DNA of 64,000 nucleotides from Lucinisca nassula (Eukaryota > Mollusca > Bivalvia > Lucinida > Lucinidae), in NCBI GenBank assembly GCA_963580285.1, contig OY757011.1, forward strand, positions 116,493,037 to 116,557,036. Reading direction: 5' to 3'. Every line of letters begins with the position of its first letter. Within the stretch, counting starts at the first letter, position 1. Of the stretch, positions 53,240 to 64,000 are shown piece by piece. The translations under genes were made by a program, and so were the position numbers. The notes beneath the pieces were generated by a model that saw only the letters and a list, made by a program, of their open reading frames with translations, was not told the origin of the DNA and did not search any database.

Positions 53240-53455
53240 AACGTCATTGAAGCAAACAACTTGGGCCGAGATCAGTCTTATCAGGGTACATACCGTTTGC
53301 CTGTTAGAGAAGCGGTCTGATTAGGATCCATAATGTTTTTCTGTATGCAAAACTACTTTGTAGAAATTTTGCAAGAAAATGCAGCAAATGACATAAACAG
53401 ACGACATTTTCAGATTCAGTTTTTCATGGCATCTAAAGGGTTAACAATAATGTGC
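53240..53455. mobile_element. MITE-like element, family G
   Basis: CTGTATGCAAAACTACTTTG, GCAAGAAAATGCAGCAAATG and GACGACATTTTCAGATTC match the copy at 22690; right end GGGTTAA. Confidence 0.6.
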
Positions 53456-53471
53456 TTTAAACATACTATAC

Positions 53472-53643
53472 CAGAGGCTATAATAGCCTTCGATGATTTC
53501 CTGTAGATTTTAAATGGATGCGGATCTTTGTCTGGGTTCAAATCCGACTTAAAAGGTGGCTCACAATTTGGGTTGGTTTCATGTCAATCATATTAAAAGA
53601 ATCTTCAATGTAGTCCATAATTACAAGCCGCGTTTGTTGGCGC
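53472..53643 (-). CDS. Receptor guanylate cyclase, ectodomain exon 1 of the visible set
   Basis: The 3' part reads SDLNPDKDPHPFKIYRKSSK then AIIAS and ends at a GTATAG donor; its phase joins exactly to the next exon to give AIIASVYVFLG, as in the ANF-receptor fold. The 5' part reads MDYIEDSFNMIDMKPTQI in a frame offset by one base; it resembles the DYIED segment expected just before this point in Gyc32E-like ectodomains. The frames switch at a four-T run (plus-strand AAAA, 53551-53554), which suggests a one-base deletion or an assembly error. The upstream acceptor after CTGACCAG at 53643 is a guess. If the frameshift is not accepted, the shorter exon 53472-53547 after CCTTTTAAG is the alternative. 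Confidence 0.6.
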
Positions 53644-54174
53644 CTGGTCAGGATTATGCTACTATTAGGACGCTTGGCCTTGAGATGGGTTACAGAGTTA
53701 CTTCTGATCGGCATCGGTAGCTAAATGTTTCTGTTTAAATCCTACAATGATCGATGTTCTATGCATACATGGATTTTTTTCAAATGAATATGTTAAACGA
53801 AGCACTGACAGCACTGGTGGATCGATTGTCTTTTTGTAAGAAAATGGGCCCGAACAGGGGACTCAGTCCGTTTCCGTTAACCTTTGGTTTAAACATATTT
53901 TATTATAATAGCAGTAACATCATGTCAAAATGTGACAAGTGAAGATAAGATATGGGATTAGAATGAAAGCACAAGTACACATCTACCCAGTTAACCATTG
54001 AAGTAAACAGTTTAGAACCTGCCCAACGTCTAGTCGGGGTCTACGTTGTTGCCGATGTCTCAGTACACGGGCCTAGTCCAGATTTTACATTTCACACTGC
54101 GCCCTGACGTCACATGGAGCTATAAATAACCGGTACCGGGATTTTGTTCCATTACGATAAGACACCCGTACGAC

Positions 54175-54510
54175 AAAATGCCATTACGAAAACACGCCTA
54201 TACAAATACATTGCAAACCTTCCCGCCGAAAAAAACGAAAATTTTAAGATGAAAAATTGTGAGATTTTTCTTATTTCTGCGCAAAATATAGATTGTTGGT
54301 ACTCGTAAGAACCGCCTCATCAAATAACTATTGTTCTGATGAAAATGGGTGATATCTTTTTTTCCTATTTATACTGCAAATCTAGGTTGTGGGTGCTCGT
54401 TAGAACCGCCTCACTGAAAATATTGTATACCCCCATTATCCCCAGTTTTCTCTATATAAAGTGGGGTTTAAGCTGTGCTAATTATACGGACTTGGTCAAC
54501 GATAGTCATG
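54175..54510. mobile_element. Type B and type A MITE fragments joined
   Basis: CATTACGAAAACACGCCTATAC with a half core (AACCGCCTCATC), then from about 54320 a type A half with AGGTTGTGGGTGCTCGTTAG. Looks like recombination between two palindromes. From 53650 to 54140 and 54520 to 55140 I see no supported gene. Confidence 0.65.
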
Positions 54511-55149
54511 TGGACAATAACATGCAGGAAGCTTTCGTAGTTAGTAACTTTAGGTCGAATCGACAATAAAAAAATAAAAATATATGACACAAAGAATCTT
54601 CTTCCTTAGAATTTTTGACATGGAAGGGTGTCTGACTTTATCATTTATTTTATTTATTACACCCTTTTCACAAAGATCCCAGTATGGCAAGCCACAGAGA
54701 AGACATCGATCAGACGCGCGTTTGCTGCGCCTGGACTGCGTTTGCCCTGTTCGCTGGTGTCTATTTTGAACGCTGGGCAAAACGGGCTTAAATGACGTAA
54801 ATGGCGTTATGCATATTTTCTGTCAATCATAAAAATACAAATATAACTTGCTTCTTTGATATAAGACCAGATGAGCTTTTAAGGATTTCCCTAAAATGCT
54901 CCATTGTGCATTAAACATTTATTGCGGTGGCTGCTCTTTAAAATTATTTTGCACTCTTTATTATGGCAATTCAATATTTCTGTATGGAAATGACGTATTA
55001 AGTTACATAATAATTGACTGCTATTGTAGTTTAAAGCAACAAAGCGTCATTGGGATGGGCCATGTCTTCAACTTTAATTGCCTTATAAGGTTAAAAAACA
55101 TTTTATATAATTCCTGTCGCATATAAAAACATGTCTCATCGGTCTCTCA

Positions 55150-55433
55150 CATCCATTACGAAAACATGCCTATACAAATACATTGTAAACTTTATCGCCG
55201 GAAAAACTAAAATTTTAAGATGAAAATGTGTCATATTTTTCTTATTTTTGCTCAAAATATAGATTGTGGGCACTCGTTAGAACCGCCAAATCGAGGCGGT
55301 TCTATCGAGTACCCACAATCTATATTTCGGAGCAGAAATAAGAAAAATAAGATTTACCCCTGTAAACCCCAGTTTTACTATATAAAAGTGGGGTTCAAGA
55401 GGGTCAAAATTATATAGGCGTGTTTTCGTGATG
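55150..55433. mobile_element. Palindromic MITE, type B, complete
   Basis: CATTACGAAAACATGCCTAT / ATAGGCGTGTTTTCGTGATG ends; core GTGGGCACTCGTTAGAACCG / CGGTTCTATCGAGTACCCAC. Confidence 0.9.
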
Positions 55434-55442
55434 AAATTCTTA

Positions 55443-56040
55443 TTGATACATATCACGTTAACAATTCCGTGTCTTAAAGTGAAAACTGGGGTTTACAAGG
55501 GTATATATTATTTTGCGTTTTTCTTCCCCAACGCCCCCGTCCATTTAGGGCTTGGAGAAATAGATTGGGCTGCATAATGCTTTCACGCAGAGCTGAAACC
55601 GACAGCACACAAGTACTGGTACGAGAGGTTCTAAGCCTGCGCAGGAAAAGTGGTGCGAGTCGGACCGACAATGCATATAGACCCTATTGGTTTCATTGGG
55701 CGGCAGGGTTTGAGATGTCATTTCATCTAAATTTCTCACAAAATTGGAAGCAACGTCTCCAAAATGACCTATATAGTGTTGACGGGGACGCTAAATCTCA
55801 AATCAAACAAAGAAACAAATACTTCTTCCCCAACACATACACCATGGGTACTCCGGTTAGTACCGCCTTACTAACGAGCATCCAAAACCCAAGACACGAG
55901 TTTTGGTACTCGTTAGAACCGCTTCAATGAGGCGGTTCTAACGAGTACCCAAAACCTATGGTTGGAGTATAAATAAGAAATATATCACAAATTTTCATCA
56001 GACAAATTCACATTTTTAGGTATGCAAGAATGCATTATAC
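55443..56040. mobile_element. Type A MITE split by a family D retroposon
   Basis: Left ATCACGTTAACAATTCCGTG, right ATACGAG-adjacent end near 56040. The right half carries several GGTACTCGTTAGAACCGC arms. Confidence 0.75.
55533..55822 (+). mobile_element. SINE-like retroposon, family D, with exact 12-bp target duplication
   Basis: GCCCCCGTCCATTTAGGGCTTG head and CAAATCAAACAAAGAAACAAA tail. Flanked by TTCTTCCCCAAC at 55521-55532 and 55823-55834. Confidence 0.94.
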
Positions 56041-57235
56041 GAGGGCGAGTCAATAAAAACAGCCTAACTTATTTCCATTTCTTTTTCGATGTAATTGCCC
56101 TCTGGAATGATACACTTGGACCAACGCTGTTCCAGTGCCATAAGAAGCCAGGGTCTTTGTCTCCAACTCACTCCTCAACTGCCCCCACGATTTCTTCGTT
56201 GGGCCTGAAATGACGTCCACGGATATCCTTTTTCGAGATTGGGAATAGGTAACAGTCACTAGGAGCTTAGTTTGGAGAATAGGCGGGTGCGATATTAGCT
56301 CGTACCCAGTCCGCTCAATAGCATCCATTGCAATTTTTGCAAGTGTGGACTTTGTCCTGTTGGTGCAGAATCCATCTGGAGAGTTTACCTCGGCGTTTTT
56401 CACGGACCGCAGTTCCAAGTTGGTCGAGCAAATTTCCATAATACTGTTATTGTACTTTTCTTTGCTAGAAAGTCCAACATAATAACGTCTTGTGCGTCCC
56501 AAAATACAGTTGCCATCACCTTGCCAGCAGAGGGTTGCATTTTGAACTTTTTTTGGCCTCGGAGACCTCGGCCCTACCCACTGGCGACTTGGGAGTTTTA
56601 TTTTTGAGGCGCATAATAATGCTCCAAGGTATCATCTCTAGTCACTAGACGGAGAAGGAAAATCATCTTCCTTTGACCTAAACCGCTTCAACAATGCGAT
56701 GCATACTGATGCTCTGGTTGCTATTTGCTCGTCGCTAAGGGATTTGGCATCCCAACGGGCTGTTAGCTTGCGCATACCCAAGCGATCATGTAAAACTGTT
56801 GAAACGCTACCATGTGAAATGTGTAATGCATTCGCTAATTCTTCCATCTTAATTCGCCTACCAGCCGTACTTTGATACACATTTCTTCATCAATGGCATC
56901 TGACGGGCGCTAAGACCTAATTTCGGCTTCTGAAGACGTCCCCAACTGAGAATTAAACCTGTGCATACGATGGTACAGAAGACCCAAAAACATTGGGCAA
57001 CTGCTTTTGTATTTCCTTATCTGATTTCCCTTTCAAATACTAGTACCGAATTGCAGCACGGTACTCAGCTTTTGACGAAAACCTTGCTTTTGCACCGCTA
57101 GACATGTCTTATGAGTGAATGACACGATAAGGGTGCAATTTTGCCCTCATGCCTAAAACATGTATTGAAACAAGGCATGATGATCTTGGTTGTTTCTGTC
57201 AATTGAAAATAGGATAGGCTGGCTACATATCAAGA
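56038..57235 (-). mobile_element. mariner-like DNA transposon, decayed
   Basis: Left end TACGAGGGCGAGTCAATAAAAACAGCC is a mariner-type terminal sequence; the right end contains a related but diverged block (AGGATAGGCTGG). A broken transposase lies between. Confidence 0.78.
56050..57105 (-). pseudogene. mariner-like transposase, multiple frame breaks
   Basis: Starting at the ATG at 57105 the frame reads MSSGAKARFSSKAEYRAAIR, then a stop; YLKGKSDKEIQKQL and SSVPSYAQV follow. The second block (56638-56880) is MEELANALHISHGSVSTVLH with RLGMRKLTARW and LSDEQIATRASVC, which is the mariner helix-turn-helix region. The third block (56050-56502) reads TKSTLAKIAMDAIERTGYEL and ISHPP, matching the C-terminal HPPYSPDL-type region, here decayed. 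The catalytic DDE/D segments are partly lost. It acts on DNA by cut-and-paste when intact; this copy is dead. Confidence 0.85.
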
Positions 57236-57384
57236 TGACTTGCACTCCTATCACACGGATGTGTTATCGTAATGTTGAGACACATGTTCTACGATACGAT
57301 GCGTCTATGTGTCCGCACGGTCTAGTCACAGTCTTTGCGTGTCGCAAGAGTCATCTGTGGATCCTGGCACATCCACTGAATAAA

Positions 57385-57655
57385 TATTACGAAAACACAC
57401 TCGTGCGACATAGTGCATATTTTTCACATCTCCAAAGTGGCTACATTTCTGATGAAACTCCGTGATTTTTTTCGTTATTTACACTGCAAACATAGGTTGT
57501 GGGTGCTCGTTAGAACCGCCTCGGTTCGGACTAGTACCCACAACTTATGTCTTGGAGCAGAAATATGAAAAATAAAGAATACACCGTAAACCCCAATTTT
57601 CTCTATATAAAGTGGGGTTTAGGGGACGTTCATTTCACGAACATGTTATGTGGTT
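57385..57655. mobile_element. Palindromic MITE, type A
   Basis: ATTACGAAAACACACTCGTGCGACATAGTGC start; GGTTGTGGGTGCTCGTTAGAACC arm; second arm shortened. Confidence 0.78.
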
Positions 57656-57734
57656 GAACCATTAAATTTCTTTATTTTAAGCAAACAGTGTAAACCCAGA
57701 TCAGATGCTAATAAACCATGGGGTCACCGTATTA

Positions 57735-58815
57735 GATTAAAACAAGAGGATCACGAGGTCCTGATCCCCCCCCCCTCCCCCCCCCCCCATGCGCCCTAAG
57801 TATTATTTGGTGAGCTCAACCTTTGGTCATCATCTGCCCAAACTTGGTAGGATTAAGTCCGGTGATGCCACATTTCAAGTTTGAAGACAATTGGCCGAGC
57901 GTTTCTGGGGGAGACTTTTCAAGCGTTTTACCATATTTTGACATGACAATTTGGTCATTAAATGTGACCCGAGCCTTTTTTACAAGCCTAAGGATCCAAA
58001 TTTGACCTTGCCGTGAAATAAGTCAATGTCAACCTAGGAGCATCACTTTTGCAAAGTTGGTAGTACTCAGTCACTCGATTTTTTTCAGATTTACATGTAG
58101 TTTCAAGACAATTGACCCAGCGGTTCTGGAGAAGAACGTGAATTTATAATATTTTACCATATTTGGGAATGGGGGTCATCTTGCTCACGTGACCTAAACC
58201 ATTCGATCCTTGAAAATTATGTTCTCTTATTGTCAGTAGTCTGCGTATGAAATAAAATTGAAGTTGGCCAGCTGCTTTTGAGAAAATATCCTTTGAAGTG
58301 TCGATTGACCTGGTATCCAAGCAACCTTGGGCTACGGTCGCCTTATGACCTTGACTTCTAGCATTCGCAGACAATCATTTTGTACCTACTCTTATGTACT
58401 ATATGTAGTAGGCCACAATTTGTTCGAAAAAATGCATTGTTTTACCTTTTTTCCGTTGAAAAGCCTAAGGCACCAAATTTTACCTGGCCGTTAAATAGGT
58501 CAGATCAACCTAGGGTCATCATTTTTTTCGAACTTGGTAGTACTCAGTCACTCAATGCTACATATCAAAATTTAAGACACTTGGCCGGGTGGTTCTTCAG
58601 GATTGATTTTTAAGTTATTTTTTTTTTAACATATTTGGCCATGGCGGCCATCTTGGCCATCTGACCTTGACCACTAGAACAAATTTTCATTCAGGAGTCT
58701 GCATATGAAATGTACGGACGACGGATGATTGATAACGGAAGCTTACCACCTTATTAGCTCCCTCCCACCCCCACCCCGGAGCTTTTGGCTCAGTGGAGCT
58801 AAAATCGTTTTCTCT
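57735..58815. repeat. Minisatellite element with C-run head, two to three long units and terminal hairpin
   Basis: Units near 57820, 58010 and 58490 share TTGACCTTGCCGTGAAATA..TC, AACCTAGG.TCATCA and AGTACTCAGTCACTC. GTACGGACGACGG then TTAGCTCC (58754-58761) / GGAGCTAA (58795-58802) close it. ATG-containing frames here have no family match. Confidence 0.75.
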
Positions 58816-58841
58816 TTCCTGCCACTTTCGATCAGATCGAT

Positions 58842-59135
58842 TTGTTTGTTTGTTTGATTTGAGGTTTCACGTCCCCGTCAATCCTGTAAAGATCATTTTT
58901 GAGAAGTTGCTTCCAATTTTGTTGGAGTTTTACCCAACATTGAGATGAAAGGACATCTCAAGCCAATGGAACCAATGGGGTTTATAAGCATGGACGGTCC
59001 GACTCGCACCACTTTGCCTGGGCAAGCTTAAATCCTCCAAGCGGTTTACCAGTATTCGTGGGCGGTCGGTTTCAGCTCTGCCTGGAAGCATCATGCAGCC
59101 CATCTATTTCTTCAAGCCCCAATGGGCGGGGGCCG
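58842..59135 (-). mobile_element. SINE-like retroposon, family D, with 14-bp target duplication
   Basis: TCGATCAGATCGAT (58828-58841) and TCGATCAGACCGAT (59136-59149) flank the reversed copy, which ends AAGCCCCAATGGGCGGGGGCC. Confidence 0.92.
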
Positions 59136-59549
59136 TCGATCAGACCGATAACGTTGCACATGTAACAGTTTGAAATACGCTCGTACTGTTGCAGCAATAT
59201 CGTCTCATTTTAGTGTCATTTAGAAGATGCCAATAATTATAAACAAACAGTATGTTCCCTGAATAAGGGAATTTTGCATACAACGAAAAACTAAGTATTA
59301 AGAGAAAAAATCAGAAATGTGGAAAACAAAATGAATTGTCAAATTTTTCGCGTTACATTAATGTAACTACTTTTAGTTTGAAGGGCAATGGCATATTTAC
59401 CATTAATTGATTGATAACGTTCCGCATGCTGGGTATCCAGCAGACGCCATTTTAAAAAGATTTAACATCTCATGCAAATTGTCTCCTTTGTTATAAAATG
59501 TTGATTACTATTTTTGCTAGCAAATCTTCTTCATTAAACTAAAATAATC

Positions 59550-60300
59550 ATCACGAAAACATGCCTATATAGTTTTGACCCCCTTGAACCCCACCAAAGG
59601 GAACAATCCTCGTAGTTTCACAAAAATATCCGATATCGATTTGCGACAGTTGCCGCAGACTTAACCTGTAAACATCACCACCAAAATTAATAGGAAAGCC
59701 GTATTAAATTGATTAAATTACAATTTTAGAAGAATGTGACAAAAAAATTATAAGTTATTTTCAAAAAGTTCTTTTATTAACAGGGAATTAGATATAAAAT
59801 TTATAAAAATAAATTAACGACTTAGTTCTTCCATTTTACTTTGAAAAGTGGAAGTTGTACTCCTATTCAACTTATATGTATTTTGGCAAAATGCTCCTGA
59901 ACCTGCATTCAATTGCTTATTTAAAACTTATTACTTTCTCATTGGTTCTTTTATAAGTCATGACTAGAAAGAAATTTCTCAAAGTTTGCAATTATATATA
60001 TCATTTAATTCTCAATTAAAACATGAGTTCTTCCATTTTGATTTGAAAATAAGGAAGTCAGCTTTTCGGCACCTGTATTTTTTCTCGTGAAAATGACCAC
60101 GAGCGCCAGCAGAACAAGATTACTTTAGCACAGTCTCATAATGTTTATTTATTTATTTTATTTATTTAATTTATTTTATAGATTTACCAATTAATTAATT
60201 AAGTTTTATATGATAAAACTGGGGTTTACAGGGGTGAACCTTATTTTTCTTATTTCTGCTCTAAAATATAGATTGTGGGTACTCGTTCGAACCGCCTCGC
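59550..60300. mobile_element. Type B MITE split by ~600 bp of AT-rich sequence
   Basis: Left ATCACGAAAACATGCCTATA to GAACCCCAC (59596); right from TTTTATATGATAAAACTGGGG (about 60204) to the start of the core. The inserted segment has no ORF and no clear end repeats. From 59150 to 59545 I see nothing. Confidence 0.65.
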
Positions 60301-60399
60301 CTCGCAACTAGCATCACTTTGTCGTCTGCTGAATTCGCCTAGAGAGTGGTAAAGGTTAAGTTATGACACTTTTGATGCAGGAAATAAAGGCGCCATGCA

Positions 60400-61075
60400 G
60401 ATGTCACCATGCAAACTGTTACTACGACGCATATTGTTATAAAATTATAACCTTTTGCGTCGAGCTTAATTTATTCCCTAACGCAAAATGTTATAAAATG
60501 TTGATGACTATTTTGGTAGCAAATTTTCGTCATTAAACTATATGAAGGTTTTTGGTTAAAATGGACGTGGTGACCCGGAAAACAATTTTTTAACAACATC
60601 TGCCTCGCCAAGGCAAAAATTCGCTGAAAAATACATGTAATCATCACATTTTACCATTTCGCTTTGTGAGAAAAAATGAGCACGTCGCAAACTGTTATAA
60701 CTTTTATGAAATTCTTAATCGTCGTAAAATTAGGTTGTAATCGGCTAAACATCTATTTTCAAAATTTTATAACATTTGGCGTCGGGCGAAAAATAAAGTT
60801 CGTCGCAAAATGTTGTAACTTTTATAAAGAACTAAATCGTTTAAATTTTAAGATGTTTGGAGTTAAAATCGACGTGTCGGTACTTAACACATCTTTTCTC
60901 AAAGTTAGAAAAATTGTCATCAAACTTTTATAACATTTGCGTTAAAATTGGGGGGGGGGGGGGGGGGGGGGGAATTAGCTCGAAACAAAATGTTATAATT
61001 TTATAACATCATTTTGTGTCGTTGTAACATTTTGCGTGATGACAGCGCTAGCTTTCGACATAGCGTCAAACGGTA
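60400..61075. repeat. Cluster of CGACGCAAAATGTTATAA motifs and a 23-G run
   Basis: GTTATAAAATTATAACCTTTTGCGTCG, AACGCAAAATGTTATAAAATG, CGTCGCAAAATGTTGTAAC and AAAATGTTATAATTTTATAAC recur in both orientations. Poly-G at 60950-60972. Looks like nested small MITEs; no gene. Confidence 0.55.
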
Positions 61076-61099
61076 TAAAGCGTTAAACCTAAGTACCGT

Positions 61100-62185
61100 G
61101 GTGGATAGGAAAATAGAAGTGGCGGCAATGATCAGGAATCGATACAATTAACCCACAGGTCCCATCAGAGACACCAAAGGGTAAGAAGCACAAACATGAA
61201 ACAACAGACCCTAATGGAAGCATCAATAGCAGAAAGCCAAAAGGGCAGTTACTTTCCCACAAAATGGCCAATTGGCTATCCAAAACAAAATAATGTAAGC
61301 GATACACACATTCAAAGACAAACATAACAAAAATAAACCGCGACAGAATAACCGCCTCGGAACGGTCAGTGAAACAAATTATACTGGGGTTGGGGCTTGA
61401 ATCGATTTTTACGTGGCCACAATCCTCGCCCTTATTCCCGTCGCAATTTAGACAAATCATTTGTTCAGTCCGGATGAAGGCCTCCTAACTCATCAGTGCA
61501 ACATCTCCGTGAACACAAAAATCAAACAACCATAGAGGTGAAACATCGGTGGGGACTCGACAGCAAGAAACCACTGAAATATTGGAGCAAAAGAAACCCA
61601 AAAGTTAGACTCCGATGGGCCCGACCAGAGACAGAGATCAGGTACCAACCAACATTACACAGAATTAGATTCTCTCTAACTCTAAGTAAGCCTTTACGCT
61701 GGAACCGTCATAGAATCTGAGGCCTGATCCACCGGCGTGCAATTAAAGAGGGAAGCAAAGTTGTCAACCGTGAGTGGGTTAACTACCATGCATGCAGTTT
61801 GTCGTATAGCATTAATGTTGTACACTATCTTTTTTATATCGAAGAATGGTTTTACGAAAATGGGTACTGAAGTCATTGCATTTATATATTTTTTTTGAAT
61901 TTATATACCAAGTTACCATAAAATTTGGGTTCCGATAAACCTTGTTACAGAAGAGATTTAAGTCCAACATTGATTTTTTAAATTAAATCGGAATGACGCC
62001 TATAAAATTTGGAAAAGGCTTTGCGTAGTTTATGAAACCGATAACCCTGATTAAGAAGTTTAGCAATTAACAATTTATTACGAGTGTAGCAGTTAACAAT
62101 TTATTACGAGTGTTGAAGTCAGTTACATGACTAGGCACTCTAGGAAATCGAATTATTTGCGAAATAGAAACGCCATAGGATGCTG
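61100..62185 (-). mobile_element. Penelope-like element, 3' tail plus decayed reverse transcriptase end
   Basis: GGCAATGATCAGGAATCGATACAATTAACCC start, CGATTTTTACGTGGCCACAATCCTCGCC middle, GTTGTACACTATC and the worn reverse-transcriptase end beyond 61850. A 27-bp direct duplication (GTTAACAATTTATTACGAGTGT) lies at 62066-62112. A 123-codon tail frame remains (61089-61460). Confidence 0.88.
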
Positions 62186-62446
62186 CACCATCCAAGAAAG
62201 GAAAATTTACTATTTAAGTCTTTTACACAATCTGCTATCCAAATATTATTTAATAAGATTTGGTTATAATGCAATAATGCAATTTCAAATACGTTTCGGT
62301 CGTGCAACAGATGCCGCGCTGTTAGACATACATTCTCTGAAGCTATGCACCGAACCCCTCCCCCGCTTTGGATTCTCATAACTTTCACCCATAACATACT
62401 TAGCGTTCTATGTAAAAATACAAATGCCAAAAGAAAAAAAAATATA

Positions 62447-62638
62447 CAGTAAAATCCTATATTAAGACCACCTTTGGGACTGTTCAAAAGTGGTCTTAAG
62501 ACCACTTTTGAACAGTCCCAAAGGTGGTCTCTGACATGTAGAAAAACACATAGAAAGAATACCTGCAACCTACTAAATAAGCTTTTTAAAGCAGAATTAG
62601 TCTTAATTTTAGGTGGTCTCAATAGTGGAATTTTACTA
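62447..62638. mobile_element. Palindromic MITE, family J, perfect hairpin
   Basis: CAGTAAAATCC / GGAATTTTACT ends. Arms of 33 bp (from AGACCACCTTTGGGACTG, 62465-62530) are perfect inverted repeats. From 62640 to 63215 I see no gene. Confidence 0.88.
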
Positions 62639-63217
62639 TATATTGTCGCGTGCGTAACAGTACTGAAACAATGTTAAGCGCTGTTGAATGACCGATGACA
62701 TTTTGTTCAAAATGTTATTTGAAAATAAATACTTAGGAAAGTGTTTCTAGGAAACTATGTGACAGAGTGATATCCAGCATGATTAAAGCGAGAAATGAGT
62801 TCCAATAAACCTTTAGTCTCAAGGCAAATAAGGTCTTTAAATTCGGAACGCATTTAACACATTCTTGTCATCTGAAATTGGCCATGGCTTTCTAATAAAA
62901 AATCTCTAGACTAGTGTTGTTATGTCACTGATCTTCGGTCTTGTAATGTCATTGATTTGCCCTAGAAATTAACAACATTTTTAGTTTGTGTAGACGATTG
63001 CGTGCATTAGAATAGAGGCTCCATGAATAACTTTTATACTAAAACTGTTAAACTTTTCATGTTTGTGCTTCAAACACAGATTAACCCTTTCATCATTGAG
63101 ATTGTTATTAAGTAGATCTTCCATTTTTGAATTGGGGCACATCCTTTCTTGTGAAAAGGAGATTTATGCACAATCATAATGAAGTGACAAACAGTGTTCA
63201 TCCTTAGGAGACCCATC

Positions 63218-63520
63218 ATTACATCACGAAAACACGCCTATATAATATTGACACCTTTCAACCCCACTTTTATGTAGATCTAGTAAAACTGGGGTTTACA
63301 GGGGGGTAAACCTTATTTTTATTATTTCTGCTCTAAAATATACATTGTGGGTACTCGTAAGAACCGCCTCAATGAGGCGGTTCTAACGAGTGCCCATAAT
63401 CTATAATTTCGAGCAAAAATGAGAAAAAAATCATGATTTTTTATCTTAAAATGTTCGTTTTTTTTATGCGGTAAAGTTTACAATGCATTTGTAGAGGCGT
63501 GTCTGCGTATTGATGAGTCG
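63218..63520. mobile_element. Palindromic MITE, type B
   Basis: CATCACGAAAACACGCCTATAT start, AGAGGCGTGTCTGCGTATTG end, perfect GAACCGCCTCAATGAGGCGGTTC core. Confidence 0.85.
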
Positions 63521-64000
63521 TCTGAGCTGGATCTACACGGTTCGCATAGGTATCAATACTGGTCTACAGGGCTGAAAGGGTTGAATGCTTAATAAGCTTG
63601 TTCCAACGATTTTTTGTCTACGCCCATGGGCGTAGACATTATAGAGATTGAGTTTAACACGGAAGTACAGCCATTAGTTACCCACAATGCAGGTTGACCT
63701 TTCGATTCTTATGCTCAACACAACAAGTATAAGCTTTCACAAGAAGAAAAAGCAGCCCATAACACGTGTAAGCTTTCACACAAAAAGAGGCCGGCGGGCA
63801 GATCTCTGGCACAGAATTGCTATTACATTTGTACAAGCCTATATTTCTGTCATATTGTACAGGCTAATACAAAAATATACATCTACAAACTCTCGATCAC
63901 GGCGGACCACTGCTTATCCTATAAGCTACTCAACAGCCTTCGGCTTTGGTGAGCTAAAAAAAACGTACCTCGCCGTTAGCAAACTTTTAGGTTTAATCTT
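63521..64000. other. Unassigned right end
   Basis: Contains a short palindrome TCTACGCCCATGGGCGTAGA (63617-63636) and a duplicated CGTGTAAGCTTTCACA-like segment (63730-63780). A minus-strand donor-like GTACGT at 63963-63968 could end an upstream exon, which cannot be tested here. Confidence 0.3.

Larger units (their letters stand above)
10482..53643 (-). other. Receptor guanylate cyclase gene, partial span (minus strand)
   Basis: Fourteen minus-strand exons join in consistent phase into one open reading frame covering part of an extracellular ANF-type ligand-binding domain, one membrane helix, a kinase-homology domain and the dimerisation helix that precedes a class III guanylate cyclase domain. 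The joined core from the 53.5-kb to the 10.5-kb exon is 2012 nt. Proteins of this family sit in the plasma membrane and make cGMP from GTP when a ligand binds. Motifs such as HYLYEQKLARLLWKVD after the membrane helix and GYEVYIDGYGDAEGNYTLL in the ectodomain point to the arthropod/mollusc Gyc32E-like branch; a natriuretic-peptide-receptor assignment is the alternative. The catalytic domain and the N-terminus are not in the window. Introns reach about 15 kb and are filled with transposons. Confidence 0.93.

Noticed and set aside
62140..62622. 160-codon minus-strand frame
   Set aside because: It crosses the family J palindrome and a Penelope remnant, so it is a chance reading of repeats.
63969..64000. 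Possible upstream exon end (KIKPKSLLTAR before GTACGT)
   Set aside because: Only 11 codons are visible and they show no family motif, so it cannot be supported.

Overview
The window looks like one large, repeat-packed piece of a metazoan gene, most likely from a bivalve mollusc or a close lophotrochozoan relative. This is inferred from the split gene with GT-AG introns, the AT-rich background and the mix of repeats: Penelope-like elements, 2A-bearing CR1-like LINEs, tRNA-type SINEs, palindromic MITEs and minisatellites ending in hairpins. There are no prokaryotic features.

The one host gene is on the minus strand and covers at least 53.6 kb to 10.5 kb. It encodes a receptor (membrane) guanylate cyclase of the Gyc32E/natriuretic-peptide-receptor type. 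I placed 14 exons by splice sites, reading phase and family motifs. They encode part of the extracellular ANF-type ligand-binding domain (exons at 53.5, 52.7, 50.3, 48.9, 43.0 and 41.8 kb), one transmembrane helix (38.3 kb), the kinase-homology domain (23.1, 21.2, 18.2, 16.9, 16.3 and 13.4 kb) and the dimerisation helix (10.5 kb). The N-terminal exons lie further right or outside the window; the cyclase catalytic exons must lie left of it. A phase-compatible 120-nt exon at 44.4 kb may be an alternative cassette. The exon at 53.5 kb appears to carry a one-base frameshift.

The rest is intronic or flanking mobile DNA. Positions 1-3845 hold two ~166-bp minisatellite arrays, each closing with a hairpin. 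Positions 6.5-8.1 kb hold a decayed CR1-like LINE encoding a 2A translational-skipping motif and PHD fingers. Positions 11.2-12.2 kb hold a ~250-bp tandem array carrying hammerhead-ribozyme motifs; a better preserved hammerhead lies at 19.7 kb. Penelope-like fragments occur in both orientations (9.7-10.2, 12.5, 19.4, 20.2-20.8, 23.5-24.5, 25.1-25.8, 26.5-28.0, 61.1-62.2 kb). Minisatellites at 40.5-41.8, 44.5-45.95 and 57.7-58.8 kb repeat the same plan of tandem array, GGAC-rich stretch and terminal hairpin. Dozens of MITEs, several nested in one another, and SINEs with clear target-site duplications fill the remaining introns. A decayed mariner lies at 56.0-57.2 kb.
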